Source: Vibrio mediterranei
GTDB lineage: Bacteria > Pseudomonadota > Gammaproteobacteria > Enterobacterales > Vibrionaceae
Assembly: GCF_900088415.1 (NCBI RefSeq)
Contig: NZ_FLLQ01000004.1
Coordinates: 248,001 to 312,000, forward strand
DNA length: 64,000 nucleotides
Direction of reading: 5' to 3'
The notes below the pieces were generated by a model that was given only the letters and a program-made list of their open reading frames with translations, was not told the DNA's origin and made no database searches. The translations under genes and the position numbers were made by a program. Below are positions 11,501 through 22,071 of the stretch, in pieces (positions within the stretch are counted from its first letter, which is position 1; every line of letters starts with the position of its first letter).

Positions 11501-11532
11501 AAAAAAAGCTTGGAAATTTTTCCAAGCTTTTT
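11501..11532 (-). terminator. Terminator after htpX
   Basis: AAAGCTTGGAAA and TTTCCAAGCTTT form a near-perfect hairpin flanked by A and T runs, 19 bases after the htpX stop on the reverse strand. Confidence 0.8.
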
Positions 11533-11550
11533 AACAAGTTCTAAGAATTA

Positions 11551-12417
11551 TTACTGCTGATTTCGTAACGCATCAATACGCTTTTCTAAAGGCGGGTGGC
11601 TCATTAGAAGTTCGGTCATCGATCGCTTACCGTTGATACCAAATGCCATCATTGAACCTTCAAGATGAGACTCTTGGCTCATTTTCAATCTTTCTAATGC
11701 TGCAATCATCTTCTGCTTGCCAACAAGACTTGCCGCATCCGCATGGAACTCACGATGGCGGCTATACCACATAGTGATAAAGCTCGCTAGGAAGCCAAAC
11801 ACCAGTTCAAGCACCATAGAAACACCGAAGTACACCATCATGTTAGTGCCGCCTTCGCCTTCATCGCTGTTATTGTTTGACGCAACAATATTTGCAATAA
11901 AGCGAGACAGGAAGATAACGAACGTATTCACGACACCTTGCATTAGCGTCATAGTAACCATGTCGCCATTCGCGATATGACTAACTTCGTGGGCAAGTAC
12001 CGCTTCTGCTTCGTCTCGTGTCATATTGTGTAGTAGGCCGCTAGATACAGCCACCAACGAGTCATCTCTCTTTGCACCCGTCGCAAATGCGTTTATATCT
12101 GGAGAATCATAAATCGCAACGGTTGGCATACCGATGCCCGCCTGCTGAGATTGTCGACCAACGGTTTCTAGTAACCAATGCTCTGTTTCATTACGAGGGC
12201 TTTCGATCACCATTCCACCAACTGAACGTAGCGCCATTTTCTTTGACATCATCAAAGAGATGAATGAACCGCCAAATCCAAATACTGCCGCCATGACTAA
12301 TAAACCCGACAAACTGCCTGGTTGCATGCCAGTAACTGCATAGACAATGTTAAGAACAACACTTAACACTAGAACCACAGCAAGGTTAGTTGCTAGGAAG
12401 AGTAATACTCGCTTCAT
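11551..12417 (-). CDS. htpX: Membrane zinc metalloprotease HtpX
   Basis: HtpX is an inner-membrane protease that degrades misfolded membrane proteins and works with FtsH. The 288-residue protein has two N-terminal membrane segments, the zinc-binding HEVSH motif within [15 protein letters not shown], two further membrane segments, and the third zinc-ligand region EFHADAASL. Length and layout match the family exactly. A single-gene unit: a terminator follows, and the next gene upstream is divergent. I see no clear heat-shock promoter. Confidence 0.96.
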   Translation of the reverse strand: MKRVLLFLATNLAVVLVLSVVLNIVYAVTGMQPGSLSGLLVMAAVFGFGGSFISLMMSKKMALRSVGGMVIESPRNETEHWLLETVGRQSQQAGIGMPTVAIYDSPDINAFATGAKRDDSLVAVSSGLLHNMTRDEAEAVLAHEVSHIANGDMVTMTLMQGVVNTFVIFLSRFIANIVASNNNSDEGEGGTNMMVYFGVSMVLELVFGFLASFITMWYSRHREFHADAASLVGKQKMIAALERLKMSQESHLEGSMMAFGINGKRSMTELLMSHPPLEKRIDALRNQQ

Positions 12418-12805
12418 TCACATTTCTCCAAATTAAGAAGCTTGATTATGACGAAAATGCCATTTTGCTTATAGTTTTAGTCAAAGTTCTACGGCCCAAG
12501 TTTGAGATCCGTGTGGCATTTTTCGATTTCACTATATACATATAGTCTTAGATTTAAAAATCAAGGTTAAGCTTTAAATTGAAACAAACAGTTAATATCT
12601 TGATTACTTCATAAACTATAAGCCCATGAAATAACAGAAAAGCACATCAACTACCGACAATTGCAATTATACGCATATAAAATATGGAGCTAAGATTTCA
12701 TTGTGATTGATGAAAAGGTCTTAGACTTTGGTCGTATTGTGAGTGATAAGTGTGCGAGTTAAAGTCCAGTGAGATTGAACACTCCATGTAGAAAAGGAAA
12801 ATACC
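12418..12805. other. Intergenic region between htpX and the 55-residue gene
   Basis: This 388-bp AT-rich stretch holds the divergent promoters of htpX and of the small gene at 12806. A short dyad, TATACATATA, lies near 12535. I see no conserved operator, RNA structure or long open frame on either strand; the 63-codon reverse frame at 12698-12889 overlaps the real small gene and has no ribosome-binding site. Confidence 0.5.
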
Positions 12806-12973
12806 ATGGTAGAGAACAACAACTTTCAGATGGCAATTGATTTGCTTTGCTGCCACCTCGGTATCAGCGAAGACGAAGCTCGTGAGCAACTAGGTATTCA
12901 AGACACTACTGAGCTAGACATTCATCTTATGGAAACTCAGTCTGCACTTATGGGCCTATCGGAAGATAAGTAA
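12806..12973 (+). CDS. Conserved small acidic protein of 55 residues
   Basis: The frame begins MVENNNFQMAIDLLCCHLG and ends MGLSEDK. AAAAGG lies about nine bases before the ATG, and a strong terminator follows the stop, which together make a complete single-gene unit. The protein is acidic and helical, with two short helices around ISEDEAREQLGI that look like a small UBA-type helical bundle. I do not recognise a named family. It has no signal peptide, so it should be cytoplasmic. Confidence 0.72.
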   Translation: MVENNNFQMAIDLLCCHLGISEDEAREQLGIQDTTELDIHLMETQSALMGLSEDK

Positions 12974-12993
12974 CTTCCTACATGTTATCCAAT

Positions 12994-13024
12994 TAAAAAG
13001 GGCTGTCATAATGACAGCCCTTTG
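12994..13024. terminator. Terminator between the small gene and bioD
   Basis: AAAAAGGGCTGTCAT-AATGACAGCCCTTT is an 11-bp stem with A and T tails. It can end transcription from the small gene and from the bio operon, which converge. Confidence 0.82.
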
Positions 13025-13027
13025 CAT

Positions 13028-13708
13028 TTATATGCTTTCGAGTACATCTAACTTGATATATTTGCCTAAGTCTCGCTTCTTACAGCCAGGAACGTAAGGC
13101 ACCTCCCCTAACTTGGGTGCATCAATTTTGTTTTCTAGCATCTCTATAATTTCAGCGTAATGCTCCACACCAGGGTTTACGCGGTTAGCTACCCATCCGA
13201 CTAATTCAAGACCATCCGCTTTAATCGCTTCAGCAGTAAGCATAGCGTGGCTCAAACAGCCCAATTTAATACCTACGACCAAGACAACTGGCAACTTTTC
13301 TTGTTGAACCCAAGTCGACAGACAATCGTCTTTCGAAACTGGTACGCGCCAACCACCAGCGCCTTCAACTAACACAAAGTCACTGTTTTCTTTATGCTGG
13401 TGTAAGGTTGTAGAGAGCTTGTCGTAACTAATTACTTCATCATCGGCTATCGCAGCAATATGCGGCGACGCAGGTAACGAAAGCGCATAAGGATTGACTA
13501 AGTCGTAGTCGATATCTTGATTCGCAGCCGCTTGAAGATGTAACGCATCTGAATTTCTCAGACCGTGTTCTGTAATTTCGCATCCTGCTGCGACAGGCTT
13601 ATACCCTATCGTTGATTTTCCTTGTGCACCTACAGCACTTAATATCGCTTTTGATACAACGGTTTTCCCAACTTCAGTATCCGTACCGGCAATAAATAGT
13701 GCTTTCAT
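13028..13708 (-). CDS. bioD: Dethiobiotin synthetase
   Basis: BioD closes the ureido ring of dethiobiotin from diaminopelargonic acid, CO2 and ATP. The 226-residue protein begins [16 protein letters not shown], with the P-loop GTDTEVGKT, and has the VEGAGGW motif in the middle. The start overlaps the bioC stop (ATGATGA); either of two adjacent ATGs, 13711 or 13708, could be used. It is the last gene of bioBFCD. Confidence 0.95.
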   Translation of the reverse strand: MKALFIAGTDTEVGKTVVSKAILSAVGAQGKSTIGYKPVAAGCEITEHGLRNSDALHLQAAANQDIDYDLVNPYALSLPASPHIAAIADDEVISYDKLSTTLHQHKENSDFVLVEGAGGWRVPVSKDDCLSTWVQQEKLPVVLVVGIKLGCLSHAMLTAEAIKADGLELVGWVANRVNPGVEHYAEIIEMLENKIDAPKLGEVPYVPGCKKRDLGKYIKLDVLESI

Positions 13709-14511
13709 CATAATGCAACTGACCCCAAACAAATTTGATAACTAGCAGGTAGCAACCCATCTTGGTTTGCGTATTTTTGATATTCCATTTCAAGTGCCTT
13801 GAGAGCCTGTTTACCAGTAAACCCTTTTGAGCGACCTTCTACGTGATTGGCTCCTATGCCTTTCAAGTCCTTCATCAAACCAAGTGCGGTGCGATACCAC
13901 ATAACCATTTCCGGCAAGTCTAGTTGATGGTCACGACATCCAGATTGCGCTAACGCAATTTTTACCTGATTCAACGTCGTAAAGTCGTTTACATGTTGAT
14001 ATGCATCAATTTTACCCCATGACCTCTTGAGTTCTTTAAGAGAGCCATCGACAAGAGATGAGAAGAATACAGCGCCTCCAGTTTTGGTCACGCGTTTCAT
14101 CTCTCGCAGTGGTATCGACAAATCCGCACACCACTGTAATGCCAAGCTGGAGACTACATAGTCAAATTCAGCTGACGTAAAAGGTAGCTGCTCAGCGTCT
14201 GCCAATTGATAAGTCACATTTTCGATACCACAACGACGTTGAGCCTCTGCTAGCATCTCAGCAGAGAGATCAGCGCAGACCACGTTAGCGCCTCTGCGCA
14301 GTAACTGCTGCGCGCAGTATCCCGTTCCACAGCCAAGATCGAGCACTCGGCATCCAGATAAGTCATTGGGCAGTTTGTCCAGCAAACGGTCCGCCACTTT
14401 TCGTTGCAGTTCAGCATGCTGGTCATAATGCTCCGCAGCGCGTCCAAACGCTGCGGAAATTGCATCTTTATTTGGTAATGGAGTATGCAAATGAGCTAAC
14501 ACTTCGGTCAT
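13708..14511 (-). CDS. bioC: Malonyl-ACP O-methyltransferase BioC
   Basis: BioC methylates malonyl-ACP so that fatty-acid synthase can build the pimeloyl chain of biotin. The 267-residue protein has the SAM motif [15 protein letters not shown] and the post-motif ADAEQLPF. It abuts bioF (stop and start adjacent) and overlaps bioD. No bioH is in the window, as expected, because bioH is usually elsewhere. Confidence 0.94.
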   Translation of the reverse strand: MTEVLAHLHTPLPNKDAISAAFGRAAEHYDQHAELQRKVADRLLDKLPNDLSGCRVLDLGCGTGYCAQQLLRRGANVVCADLSAEMLAEAQRRCGIENVTYQLADAEQLPFTSAEFDYVVSSLALQWCADLSIPLREMKRVTKTGGAVFFSSLVDGSLKELKRSWGKIDAYQHVNDFTTLNQVKIALAQSGCRDHQLDLPEMVMWYRTALGLMKDLKGIGANHVEGRSKGFTGKQALKALEMEYQKYANQDGLLPASYQICLGSVAL

Positions 14512-15666
14512 TTATCCTTCCTCCGAAAAACGTGTCAAATGGGTGGCAAGCATTAGCACATCTTGTTGCTGATGCGACGCAGAGAGAGTAATACGCAACC
14601 TTGCACTTTCTCTGGGTACCGTTGGAGGACGAATAGCCGTGGTCCACACACCTTTTTCTTTTAAAGAAGAACAAAGCGCTAAAGCGCGAGCTGAGTCACC
14701 GACAACCCAAGGCTTAATTGGCGTAGAGGTGGAAACATATTCTGGGCAATCGCTTAACAGCTCCTCAAACATGGTAGACAATTCCATCCATTTTTCTCTG
14801 CGCCAATGTTGCGTTTGAATCATTGACAGAGCCTTTAACAGAGCACGGGCATGAGCTGCTGAAAATGCCGTTGAATAAATGTAGTGACGAGCAAATTGGG
14901 TTAGATATTGGCCCATTTCTTCTGAGCAAAGTATTGCAGCACCATTAAGACCAAACGCTTTGCCAAACGTCACGACTAATATCTCTGGCTTGAGCTCACT
15001 GATCCCACAAGCTCCCAATCCATTGTCGCCAATTACCCCAATGCCATGAGCATCGTCGACCATCGACAACATACCGAGCGTTTGGCAAATTCCGACAAAC
15101 GCTTCGATGTCGGATAGATCGCCATCCATACTAAACACACTTTCGGTGACCGCGAGTGTTGAACGCTCGGCTCTAGCCAATGACTCCAGATGGGCAAGAT
15201 CGTTATGACGAAAGCGCTTCATATCTGCGCCACAAAGCATACCCGCTTCCATCAGTGAGGCATGATTGAGTCTATCTTGAAGTAACAAATCCCCCTTAGT
15301 TAATAGCGTGAGCAGCAGCGCTTGATTGGCAGCATAACCTGACGAAAAAAACAGTGCAGTATCAAAACCCAACCATTCAGTAAGCGCAGATTTCAATGAC
15401 TCATGCTGTGTGGAATAACCCGTCACTAAAGGAGAGGCTCCACTACCCACTCCAAGCTCTGAGATGGCTTGCTGATAGCTGTCTTTTAGCTCAGAACTTG
15501 ACGCTAGACCTAAGTAGTCATTGGAAGAGAAGTTAAGGAATGACTGACCGTCTTTATGAAAAACAGATTGATTCCCTGACTCCAATGTTTGGACAGAGCG
15601 AAGCAAGTTGCTCCGCTCCCTTTCCATTAGAGCATCCGAGATGCGCTGGTTAAACGCTCGCGTCAT
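14512..15666 (-). CDS. bioF: 8-amino-7-oxononanoate synthase
   Basis: BioF is the PLP enzyme that joins pimeloyl-ACP and alanine. I start it at the ATG at 15666 ([13 protein letters not shown]), giving 384 residues, the E. coli length; this overlaps the bioB end by 17 bases. A frame extension to 15702 is inside bioB. Visible motifs are [14 protein letters not shown] and the PLP lysine in [12 protein letters not shown]. Confidence 0.94.
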   Translation of the reverse strand: MTRAFNQRISDALMERERSNLLRSVQTLESGNQSVFHKDGQSFLNFSSNDYLGLASSSELKDSYQQAISELGVGSGASPLVTGYSTQHESLKSALTEWLGFDTALFFSSGYAANQALLLTLLTKGDLLLQDRLNHASLMEAGMLCGADMKRFRHNDLAHLESLARAERSTLAVTESVFSMDGDLSDIEAFVGICQTLGMLSMVDDAHGIGVIGDNGLGACGISELKPEILVVTFGKAFGLNGAAILCSEEMGQYLTQFARHYIYSTAFSAAHARALLKALSMIQTQHWRREKWMELSTMFEELLSDCPEYVSTSTPIKPWVVGDSARALALCSSLKEKGVWTTAIRPPTVPRESARLRITLSASHQQQDVLMLATHLTRFSEEG

Positions 15667-16702
15667 AGAACAAATCGTCTTTTGTTGGACGCGCAGCAAC
15701 ACGCTCTACTACTCTATCTAGTAACTCGCTTTCTTGGATTTCATCTGGCTTTTGCGATGTCTCTTCGCGATTAATACCCAACTTCTTAAACAATTGAAGA
15801 TCGGTATCTTCATCTGGATTAGGGGTCGTCAGCAACTTACAACCATAGAACACTGAGTTTGCTCCGGCCATGAAACACAGGGCCTGCATTTGCTCATTCA
15901 TGTTTTCTCGCCCAGCAGACAAGCGCACTGCTGACTTTGGCATCATAATACGGGCAATCGCAATTAGACGGATGAAGTCGAACGGTTCTACATCATCCAC
16001 TTCTTCTAACGGCGTGCCTTTTACTTTGACCAACATATTGATAGGCACGCTTTCTGGTTGCACTGGTAAGTTGGCTAACTCCATCAGCAGACCGGCGCGG
16101 TCATTAGCACTCTCACCCATGCCAATAATGCCACCTGAGCAAATCTTCATACCAGCATCACGAACATGGCTAAGAGTGTCTAAGCGGTCTTGGTAAGTTC
16201 TTGTGGTAATGATGTTGCCGTAAAATTCAGGTGAGGTATCAAGGTTGTGGTTATAGTAGTCAAGTCCAGCCTCAGCTAAGTGACTTGCTTGATCTGGCGT
16301 TAGCATGCCTAAGGTCATACAGGTTTCTAAACCCATATCTTTCACGCCTTTAATCATATCAGTTAGCAAAGGCATATCGCGCTCTTTGGGGTTTTTCCAT
16401 GCAGCCCCCATACAGAATCGCGTTGAGCCTGCATTTTTCGCTTTTTTAGCAGCATCTAGTACACGCTCCACTTCCATCAAGCGTTCAGATTCTACGTCTG
16501 TTTTATAACGTGCACTTTGGGGACAGTATTTACAGTCCTCTGGGCACGCACCGGTTTTAATCGACAGCAAAGTGCTAACTTGGACGTGATTTGTTTGTTG
16601 AAACTGCCTGTGCACCAATTGCGCCTCAAACAGCAGATCCATAAAGGGTTTGTTCATCAACGCTTGCACTTCGGCATGGGTCCAATCGTGTCGTACTTCC
16701 AC
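15650..16702 (-). CDS. bioB: Biotin synthase
   Basis: BioB is a radical-SAM enzyme that inserts sulphur into dethiobiotin. The 350-residue protein has the 4Fe-4S motif C53-x3-C57-x2-C60 ([11 protein letters not shown]) and the downstream segments that bind SAM and the second cluster ([20 protein letters not shown]). First gene of bioBFCD, divergent from bioA across a shared BirA operator. Confidence 0.97.
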   Translation of the reverse strand: MEVRHDWTHAEVQALMNKPFMDLLFEAQLVHRQFQQTNHVQVSTLLSIKTGACPEDCKYCPQSARYKTDVESERLMEVERVLDAAKKAKNAGSTRFCMGAAWKNPKERDMPLLTDMIKGVKDMGLETCMTLGMLTPDQASHLAEAGLDYYNHNLDTSPEFYGNIITTRTYQDRLDTLSHVRDAGMKICSGGIIGMGESANDRAGLLMELANLPVQPESVPINMLVKVKGTPLEEVDDVEPFDFIRLIAIARIMMPKSAVRLSAGRENMNEQMQALCFMAGANSVFYGCKLLTTPNPDEDTDLQLFKKLGINREETSQKPDEIQESELLDRVVERVAARPTKDDLFYDASV

Positions 16703-16739
16703 TGGTTTATCCTTTGCTCACTTATAATTAGTCTTGGCT

Positions 16740-16767
16740 AGTGTACTGACAAGCGGTACACTGTCAA
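16740..16767 (-). promoter_or_regulatory. Sigma-70 promoter of bioBFCD
   Basis: On the reverse strand, TTGACA (bases 16767 to 16762) and TACACT (16745 to 16740) are separated by 16 bases, a good promoter aimed at bioB. The -35 overlaps the left half of the BirA operator. Confidence 0.65.
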
Positions 16768-16793
16768 CACCGACCACATCAACAAGTTTACAC
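16761..16793. promoter_or_regulatory. BirA (biotin repressor) operator
   Basis: TGTCAAC at 16762 and GTTTACA at 16786 form an imperfect inverted repeat of the BirA type (TTGTAAACC-N15/16-GGTTTACAA). It lies between divergent bioA and bioB and over the bioB -35, as in enterobacteria. Biotinyl-AMP-loaded BirA would shut both transcripts. Confidence 0.72.
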
Positions 16794-16822
16794 TTGGTTA
16801 ATTTTCAATCAGAGCTTATTTC

Positions 16823-18115
16823 ATGGATTTAGAGTTTGATAAACAGCATATCTGGCACCCTTACACTTCTACCCTTAACCCTTTAACTTGTTACCCCGTC
16901 ATCTCTGCTAATGACGTACTTCTTAAACTAGAAAATGGCCTTGAACTCGTAGATGGCATGTCTTCTTGGTGGTCTGCGATACATGGGTATAACCACCCAA
17001 AGCTCAATCAAGCGTTGATTCAACAAAGTGAAAAGATGGCTCACGTCATGTTTGGTGGCATTACTCACCAACCGGCAATCGACGTCAGCAAACGGTTGTT
17101 AGCACTGGCACCTGATAATCTGGAACACATTTTCTTAGCTGACTCTGGTTCGGTCTCTGTTGAAGTAAGTCTAAAGATGGCTCTGCAATATTGGCATGCA
17201 AAGGGAGAGAGCCGACCTAAGCTCCTGACGTTAAGTCACGGTTATCATGGTGACACCTTTGCGGCTATGTCGGTAACCGATCCCAACAACTCGATGCACA
17301 GTTTGTATAAAGGGTTTCTTCCGGAGCATATTTTTGCGAAATCGCCAACGATCGGTTTTGACGAAGAGTGGGAAGAGGCTGATATTGCCGACTTTAAAGC
17401 AAAGATTGACCTACACCACCGCGAGATCGCTGCAGTAATCCTTGAACCTATTGTCCAAGGCGCTGGTGGGATGCGAATTTACCACCCCAAATTTCTTTCC
17501 CGAGTGCGTGAGCTTTGCGACCAATACGGTATTTTGCTGATTTTGGATGAAATCGCTACGGGCTTTGGAAGAACAGGAAAACTGTTTGCTTGCGAGCACG
17601 CCAATGTCCAGCCAGACATTATGTGCGTTGGCAAAGCATTAACTGGCGGCTATATGACTTTGTCCGCTACACTCACGTCGAAGCATGTCGCTGATACTGT
17701 ATGTGGCGGGGAAGCTGGCTGTTTTATGCACGGGCCTACTTTTATGGGGAACCCTTTAGCTTGCGCTGTTGCTTCAGCCAGCTTAGAACTCATTGCCAAG
17801 AACCACTGGCAGCAACAAGTCAGCAGTATCGAAGCACTGTTTGCTGAGCTGCTCCCTTCCTTAACTCGCCACCAACAAGTTGAGAACGTGCGTTGGCTTG
17901 GCGCAATTGGTGTGGTTGAAACCAAACACCCCGTAAATATGGAAGTGATTCAGAAGCATTTCGTCGAACAAGGGGTTTGGATTCGACCTTTCGGCAAGTT
18001 GATCTATATGATGCCACCTTACATAAGCCAGCCGGAACATATTGACGCCTTAGTTAAAGCGATTGATTTAGCGTTGGAAAATGAAGCTTGCTTCGTTGAA
18101 TCAAGCGCAGGATAA
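16823..18115 (+). CDS. bioA: Adenosylmethionine-8-amino-7-oxononanoate aminotransferase
   Basis: BioA makes 7,8-diaminopelargonic acid, using SAM as amino donor and PLP. The 430-residue class III aminotransferase begins MDLEFDKQHIWHPYTS. It holds SSWWSAIHGYNHP, the PLP aspartate region LLILDEIATGFGRTG and the PLP lysine in CVGKALTGGYMTLSA. Divergent from bioB, and its promoter overlaps the shared operator. Confidence 0.97.
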   Translation: MDLEFDKQHIWHPYTSTLNPLTCYPVISANDVLLKLENGLELVDGMSSWWSAIHGYNHPKLNQALIQQSEKMAHVMFGGITHQPAIDVSKRLLALAPDNLEHIFLADSGSVSVEVSLKMALQYWHAKGESRPKLLTLSHGYHGDTFAAMSVTDPNNSMHSLYKGFLPEHIFAKSPTIGFDEEWEEADIADFKAKIDLHHREIAAVILEPIVQGAGGMRIYHPKFLSRVRELCDQYGILLILDEIATGFGRTGKLFACEHANVQPDIMCVGKALTGGYMTLSATLTSKHVADTVCGGEAGCFMHGPTFMGNPLACAVASASLELIAKNHWQQQVSSIEALFAELLPSLTRHQQVENVRWLGAIGVVETKHPVNMEVIQKHFVEQGVWIRPFGKLIYMMPPYISQPEHIDALVKAIDLALENEACFVESSAG

Positions 18116-18121
18116 CGTGTA

Positions 18122-18160
18122 CTGAAAAGCGGTTTGACGCTTGGTTTCAAACCGCTTTGT
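18122..18160 (+). terminator. Terminator after bioA
   Basis: AAAAGCGGTTT and AAACCGCTTT form a 10-bp stem around a 14-base loop, immediately after bioA. The T run is short. Confidence 0.6.
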
Positions 18161-18173
18161 ATATCGATGATAA

Positions 18174-18440
18174 TTAACGTAGTTGGCTATCTTTACTCGC
18201 CCGACGATTAAACAACGCCTGACGTTGAGTTAAGTGCTCTAGCGATTGCTGACATTGAATACAAAATCTCACACCCTTTATCGCTATGCGTCTCGCTTCA
18301 GGAATTAACTCCCCACACTCATCACAATAAAGCGCACTTTCTCCGCGACTCGTCGCGCTTCTTACCCGTGAAATCTCATCGTCAATGGTATTTTGAATCT
18401 GTTGGCTGACACTATCGTCATTTGCCCACCCTACGGCCAT
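18174..18440 (-). CDS. DksA/TraR-type C4 zinc finger protein (YbiI family)
   Basis: An 88-residue protein with CDECGE and, 17 residues later, CIQCQ, the four-cysteine zinc finger of the DksA/TraR family. It lacks the long coiled coil of DksA and is closest in size to YbiI. Whether it touches RNA polymerase is not known. It is a monocistronic reverse gene convergent with bioA. Confidence 0.82.
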   Translation of the reverse strand: MAVGWANDDSVSQQIQNTIDDEISRVRSATSRGESALYCDECGELIPEARRIAIKGVRFCIQCQQSLEHLTQRQALFNRRASKDSQLR

Positions 18441-18538
18441 ATGCCCTCCTCAGTTAGGTCGAGAAATGAATACTTACCGTGGTAAGGCGGACATTATAAC
18501 TATTGGGGTTAGGTTAATAATCAGTCGAAATTAGGAAA

Positions 18539-18562
18539 GACTATTACATTGTTGTAATAGTT
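18539..18562. repeat. Small palindrome upstream of the zinc finger gene
   Basis: CTATTACA-TTGT-TGTAATAG is a perfect 8-bp inverted repeat about 100 bp before the zinc finger gene and downstream of serS. It has operator-like geometry, but no regulator is obvious. Confidence 0.35.
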
Positions 18563-18607
18563 AAATCAGACGTCGCATACCTACACAAGGGGAAAGTTGA
18601 CTTCTAG

Positions 18608-18636
18608 ATATAAAAAAGCCCAGCAATGCTGGGCTT
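18608..18636 (-). terminator. Terminator after serS
   Basis: AAGCCCAGC-AAT-GCTGGGCTT followed on the reverse strand by TTTTTTATA: a strong rho-independent terminator 20 bp after the serS stop. Confidence 0.9.
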
Positions 18637-18655
18637 AATAATTAGTAGGTTATCA

Positions 18656-19996
<1,341 letters not shown>

Positions 19997-20066
19997 CTAC
20001 AACTGATTACTTTCCAACCAGTTGTAGATATTGATTTGTTAACCGGATAAAGATAACTAAAAGCCA

Positions 20067-21416
20067 CTACTTTTCATAGCGCTTTTGTGGGCTTTTTGCG
20101 TCTAAATCCGCCAGATAATCTAACTTTTCGCCAATTTTGGTTTCGAGACCACGATTTGTTGGCTGATAATAGCGAGTTCCTTCCATTTCGGGCGGAAGAT
20201 ATCGTTCACCAGCCGCATACGCACCCGGCTCGTCGTGAGCGTACCGATACTCTGCTCCATACCCCATATCTTTCATCAGTGAAGTCGGTGCATTTCTAAG
20301 ATGATGCGGGACTTCATATTCTGGTAGGTTATGGGCGTCAGTTAAAGCCTGCTTCCACGCGGTATACACGGCGTTACTTTTTGGAGCGCATGCCAAATAG
20401 ACAATCGCTTGAGCGATGGCCCTCTCACCCTCTGCGGGTCCGACACGAGTGAAACAGTCCCATGCAGAAAGTGCAACTTGCATCGCTCTAGGATCAGCGT
20501 TGCCTACATCCTCTGACGCAATGGCTAATAGTCGGCGTGCGATATAGAGAGGGTCACAACCCGCCGCTATCATGCGCGCAGACCAATATAGCGCCGCATC
20601 TGGGTTTGACCCCCTAATGGACTTATGTACCGCAGAAATCAAGTCGTACCAGATATCGCCTTTATTATCGAAGCGATTGACTTTCTCGCCTGCGACTTCC
20701 GCTAATAGAGCTAACGTAATGTCCTTCTCACCCTGTGCATTATCTTCGGCCATATCGTAGAGCAGCTCTAGGTAGTTCAGCGACATACGCGCATCGCCAT
20801 TAACCAGCTCCGCTAAACGCTCCAGAACGTTGTCATGGAAATTTGCCGCGATAGTTCCCAAGCCTCGCTTTTCATCATCTCTTGCTTGCTCCAGTACCAA
20901 TAAAATATCGGCTTTGTCCAAAGACGTCAGCTTGTAGACTCGAGCTCGAGACAATAGTGCATTGTTAAGCTCAAATGACGGGTTTTCGGTAGTCGCACCA
21001 ATAAAGGTTACTGTGCCATCTTCAATATGAGGTAGAAACGCATCTTGCTGGCTTTTATTAAAACGATGGACCTCGTCCACAAACAGAATCGTTCGTTTAC
21101 CAGCCAGCTTGTTCTCACGAGCTCTTTCGATAGCCGCACGGATATCTTTAACACCTGACGTCACTGCCGAGACTCTTTCTACCTCTGCATCCGCATAATT
21201 TGCAGCCACTTCAGCAAGCGTCGTTTTACCTGTACCTGGTGGGCCCCAGAGAATCATTGAGTGCAATTGACCCGCTTCAAGCGCACGTCGAAGCGGTTTT
21301 CCCACACCCAGAATGTGCTGCTGACCAATATATTGCTCAACATTTTCTGGGCGCATTCTAGCAGCAAGGGGACGAAAATCTTCGTCCCCTGAAAAGTCAA
21401 AACTGAAATTACTCAC
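20067..21416 (-). CDS. rarA: Replication-associated recombination protein A (RarA/MgsA)
   Basis: RarA is an AAA+ ATPase of the clamp-loader clade that acts at stalled forks and binds SSB. The 449-residue protein has Walker A ([13 protein letters not shown]), Walker B ([16 protein letters not shown]), sensor 1 (TTENPSFE) and the C-terminal tetramerisation domain. It follows lolA with eight bases between, in the order ftsK-lolA-rarA-serS typical of gammaproteobacteria. Confidence 0.95.
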   Translation of the reverse strand: MSNFSFDFSGDEDFRPLAARMRPENVEQYIGQQHILGVGKPLRRALEAGQLHSMILWGPPGTGKTTLAEVAANYADAEVERVSAVTSGVKDIRAAIERARENKLAGKRTILFVDEVHRFNKSQQDAFLPHIEDGTVTFIGATTENPSFELNNALLSRARVYKLTSLDKADILLVLEQARDDEKRGLGTIAANFHDNVLERLAELVNGDARMSLNYLELLYDMAEDNAQGEKDITLALLAEVAGEKVNRFDNKGDIWYDLISAVHKSIRGSNPDAALYWSARMIAAGCDPLYIARRLLAIASEDVGNADPRAMQVALSAWDCFTRVGPAEGERAIAQAIVYLACAPKSNAVYTAWKQALTDAHNLPEYEVPHHLRNAPTSLMKDMGYGAEYRYAHDEPGAYAAGERYLPPEMEGTRYYQPTNRGLETKIGEKLDYLADLDAKSPQKRYEK

Positions 21417-21424
21417 GCAATCTC

Positions 21425-22042
21425 CTAGTTCCTTTGGTCGTCCACTTCGACGCCATTAGGAATCACAAAGGTAAATCGATCGGCAGAAGGTTTGCCTACC
21501 TTAATGTTGTCAAACGCAAAGGTCCCTTTCTGACCATCTTGCTCAATAACATTAAAGCCATGCACAATACCTTTACTATCGATATTAATCTGGAACTGCC
21601 CTTGTGTTGAATCAACAGCAGTAGGAATCAGAGTAAATACATCGCCCTTTTGATTGACGTTGTAATTGTCCCAGTCACTGGCACGATTACGAGTCAATAA
21701 TACAAACGGGGTTTGCTCGGTCGCTTGCTCCTGATTGTAAATACTGACTTGCTCAATGAATGGGCTGTAGTACCACAAGTTGTTGCCATCTGATACCAAG
21801 ACATTTTCATCAGGCATGGTTGTCACCCAGCGGAACATGCTAGGACGTGATATTTCAACGTTGCCCTTGCCTTCCATCACGACCTCACCTTCAGGGCTAG
21901 TGACTTTTTGAGTGAAGGTAGCACTAAATCCATCGTTTAGCTGTAGTCTGTCGCTTAGCTCCTGCTGAGGCGTCGCAGTTGCTAGTGCAGAAAAACCTAG
22001 CGTGGAAAAGCTCAAAGCGGCGAGCGTTAACCATTTCTTCAT
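21425..22042 (-). CDS. lolA: Outer-membrane lipoprotein carrier protein LolA
   Basis: LolA is the periplasmic chaperone that takes lipoproteins from the LolCDE complex to LolB. The 205-residue precursor has a signal peptide ([23 protein letters not shown]) and the open beta-barrel fold, with the conserved segment [22 protein letters not shown] (recognised by its ends). It is located between ftsK and rarA. Confidence 0.95.
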   Translation of the reverse strand: MKKWLTLAALSFSTLGFSALATATPQQELSDRLQLNDGFSATFTQKVTSPEGEVVMEGKGNVEISRPSMFRWVTTMPDENVLVSDGNNLWYYSPFIEQVSIYNQEQATEQTPFVLLTRNRASDWDNYNVNQKGDVFTLIPTAVDSTQGQFQINIDSKGIVHGFNVIEQDGQKGTFAFDNIKVGKPSADRFTFVIPNGVEVDDQRN

Positions 22043-22071
22043 GTAGTCTCCTCAGAGCTTATCAATCATCA

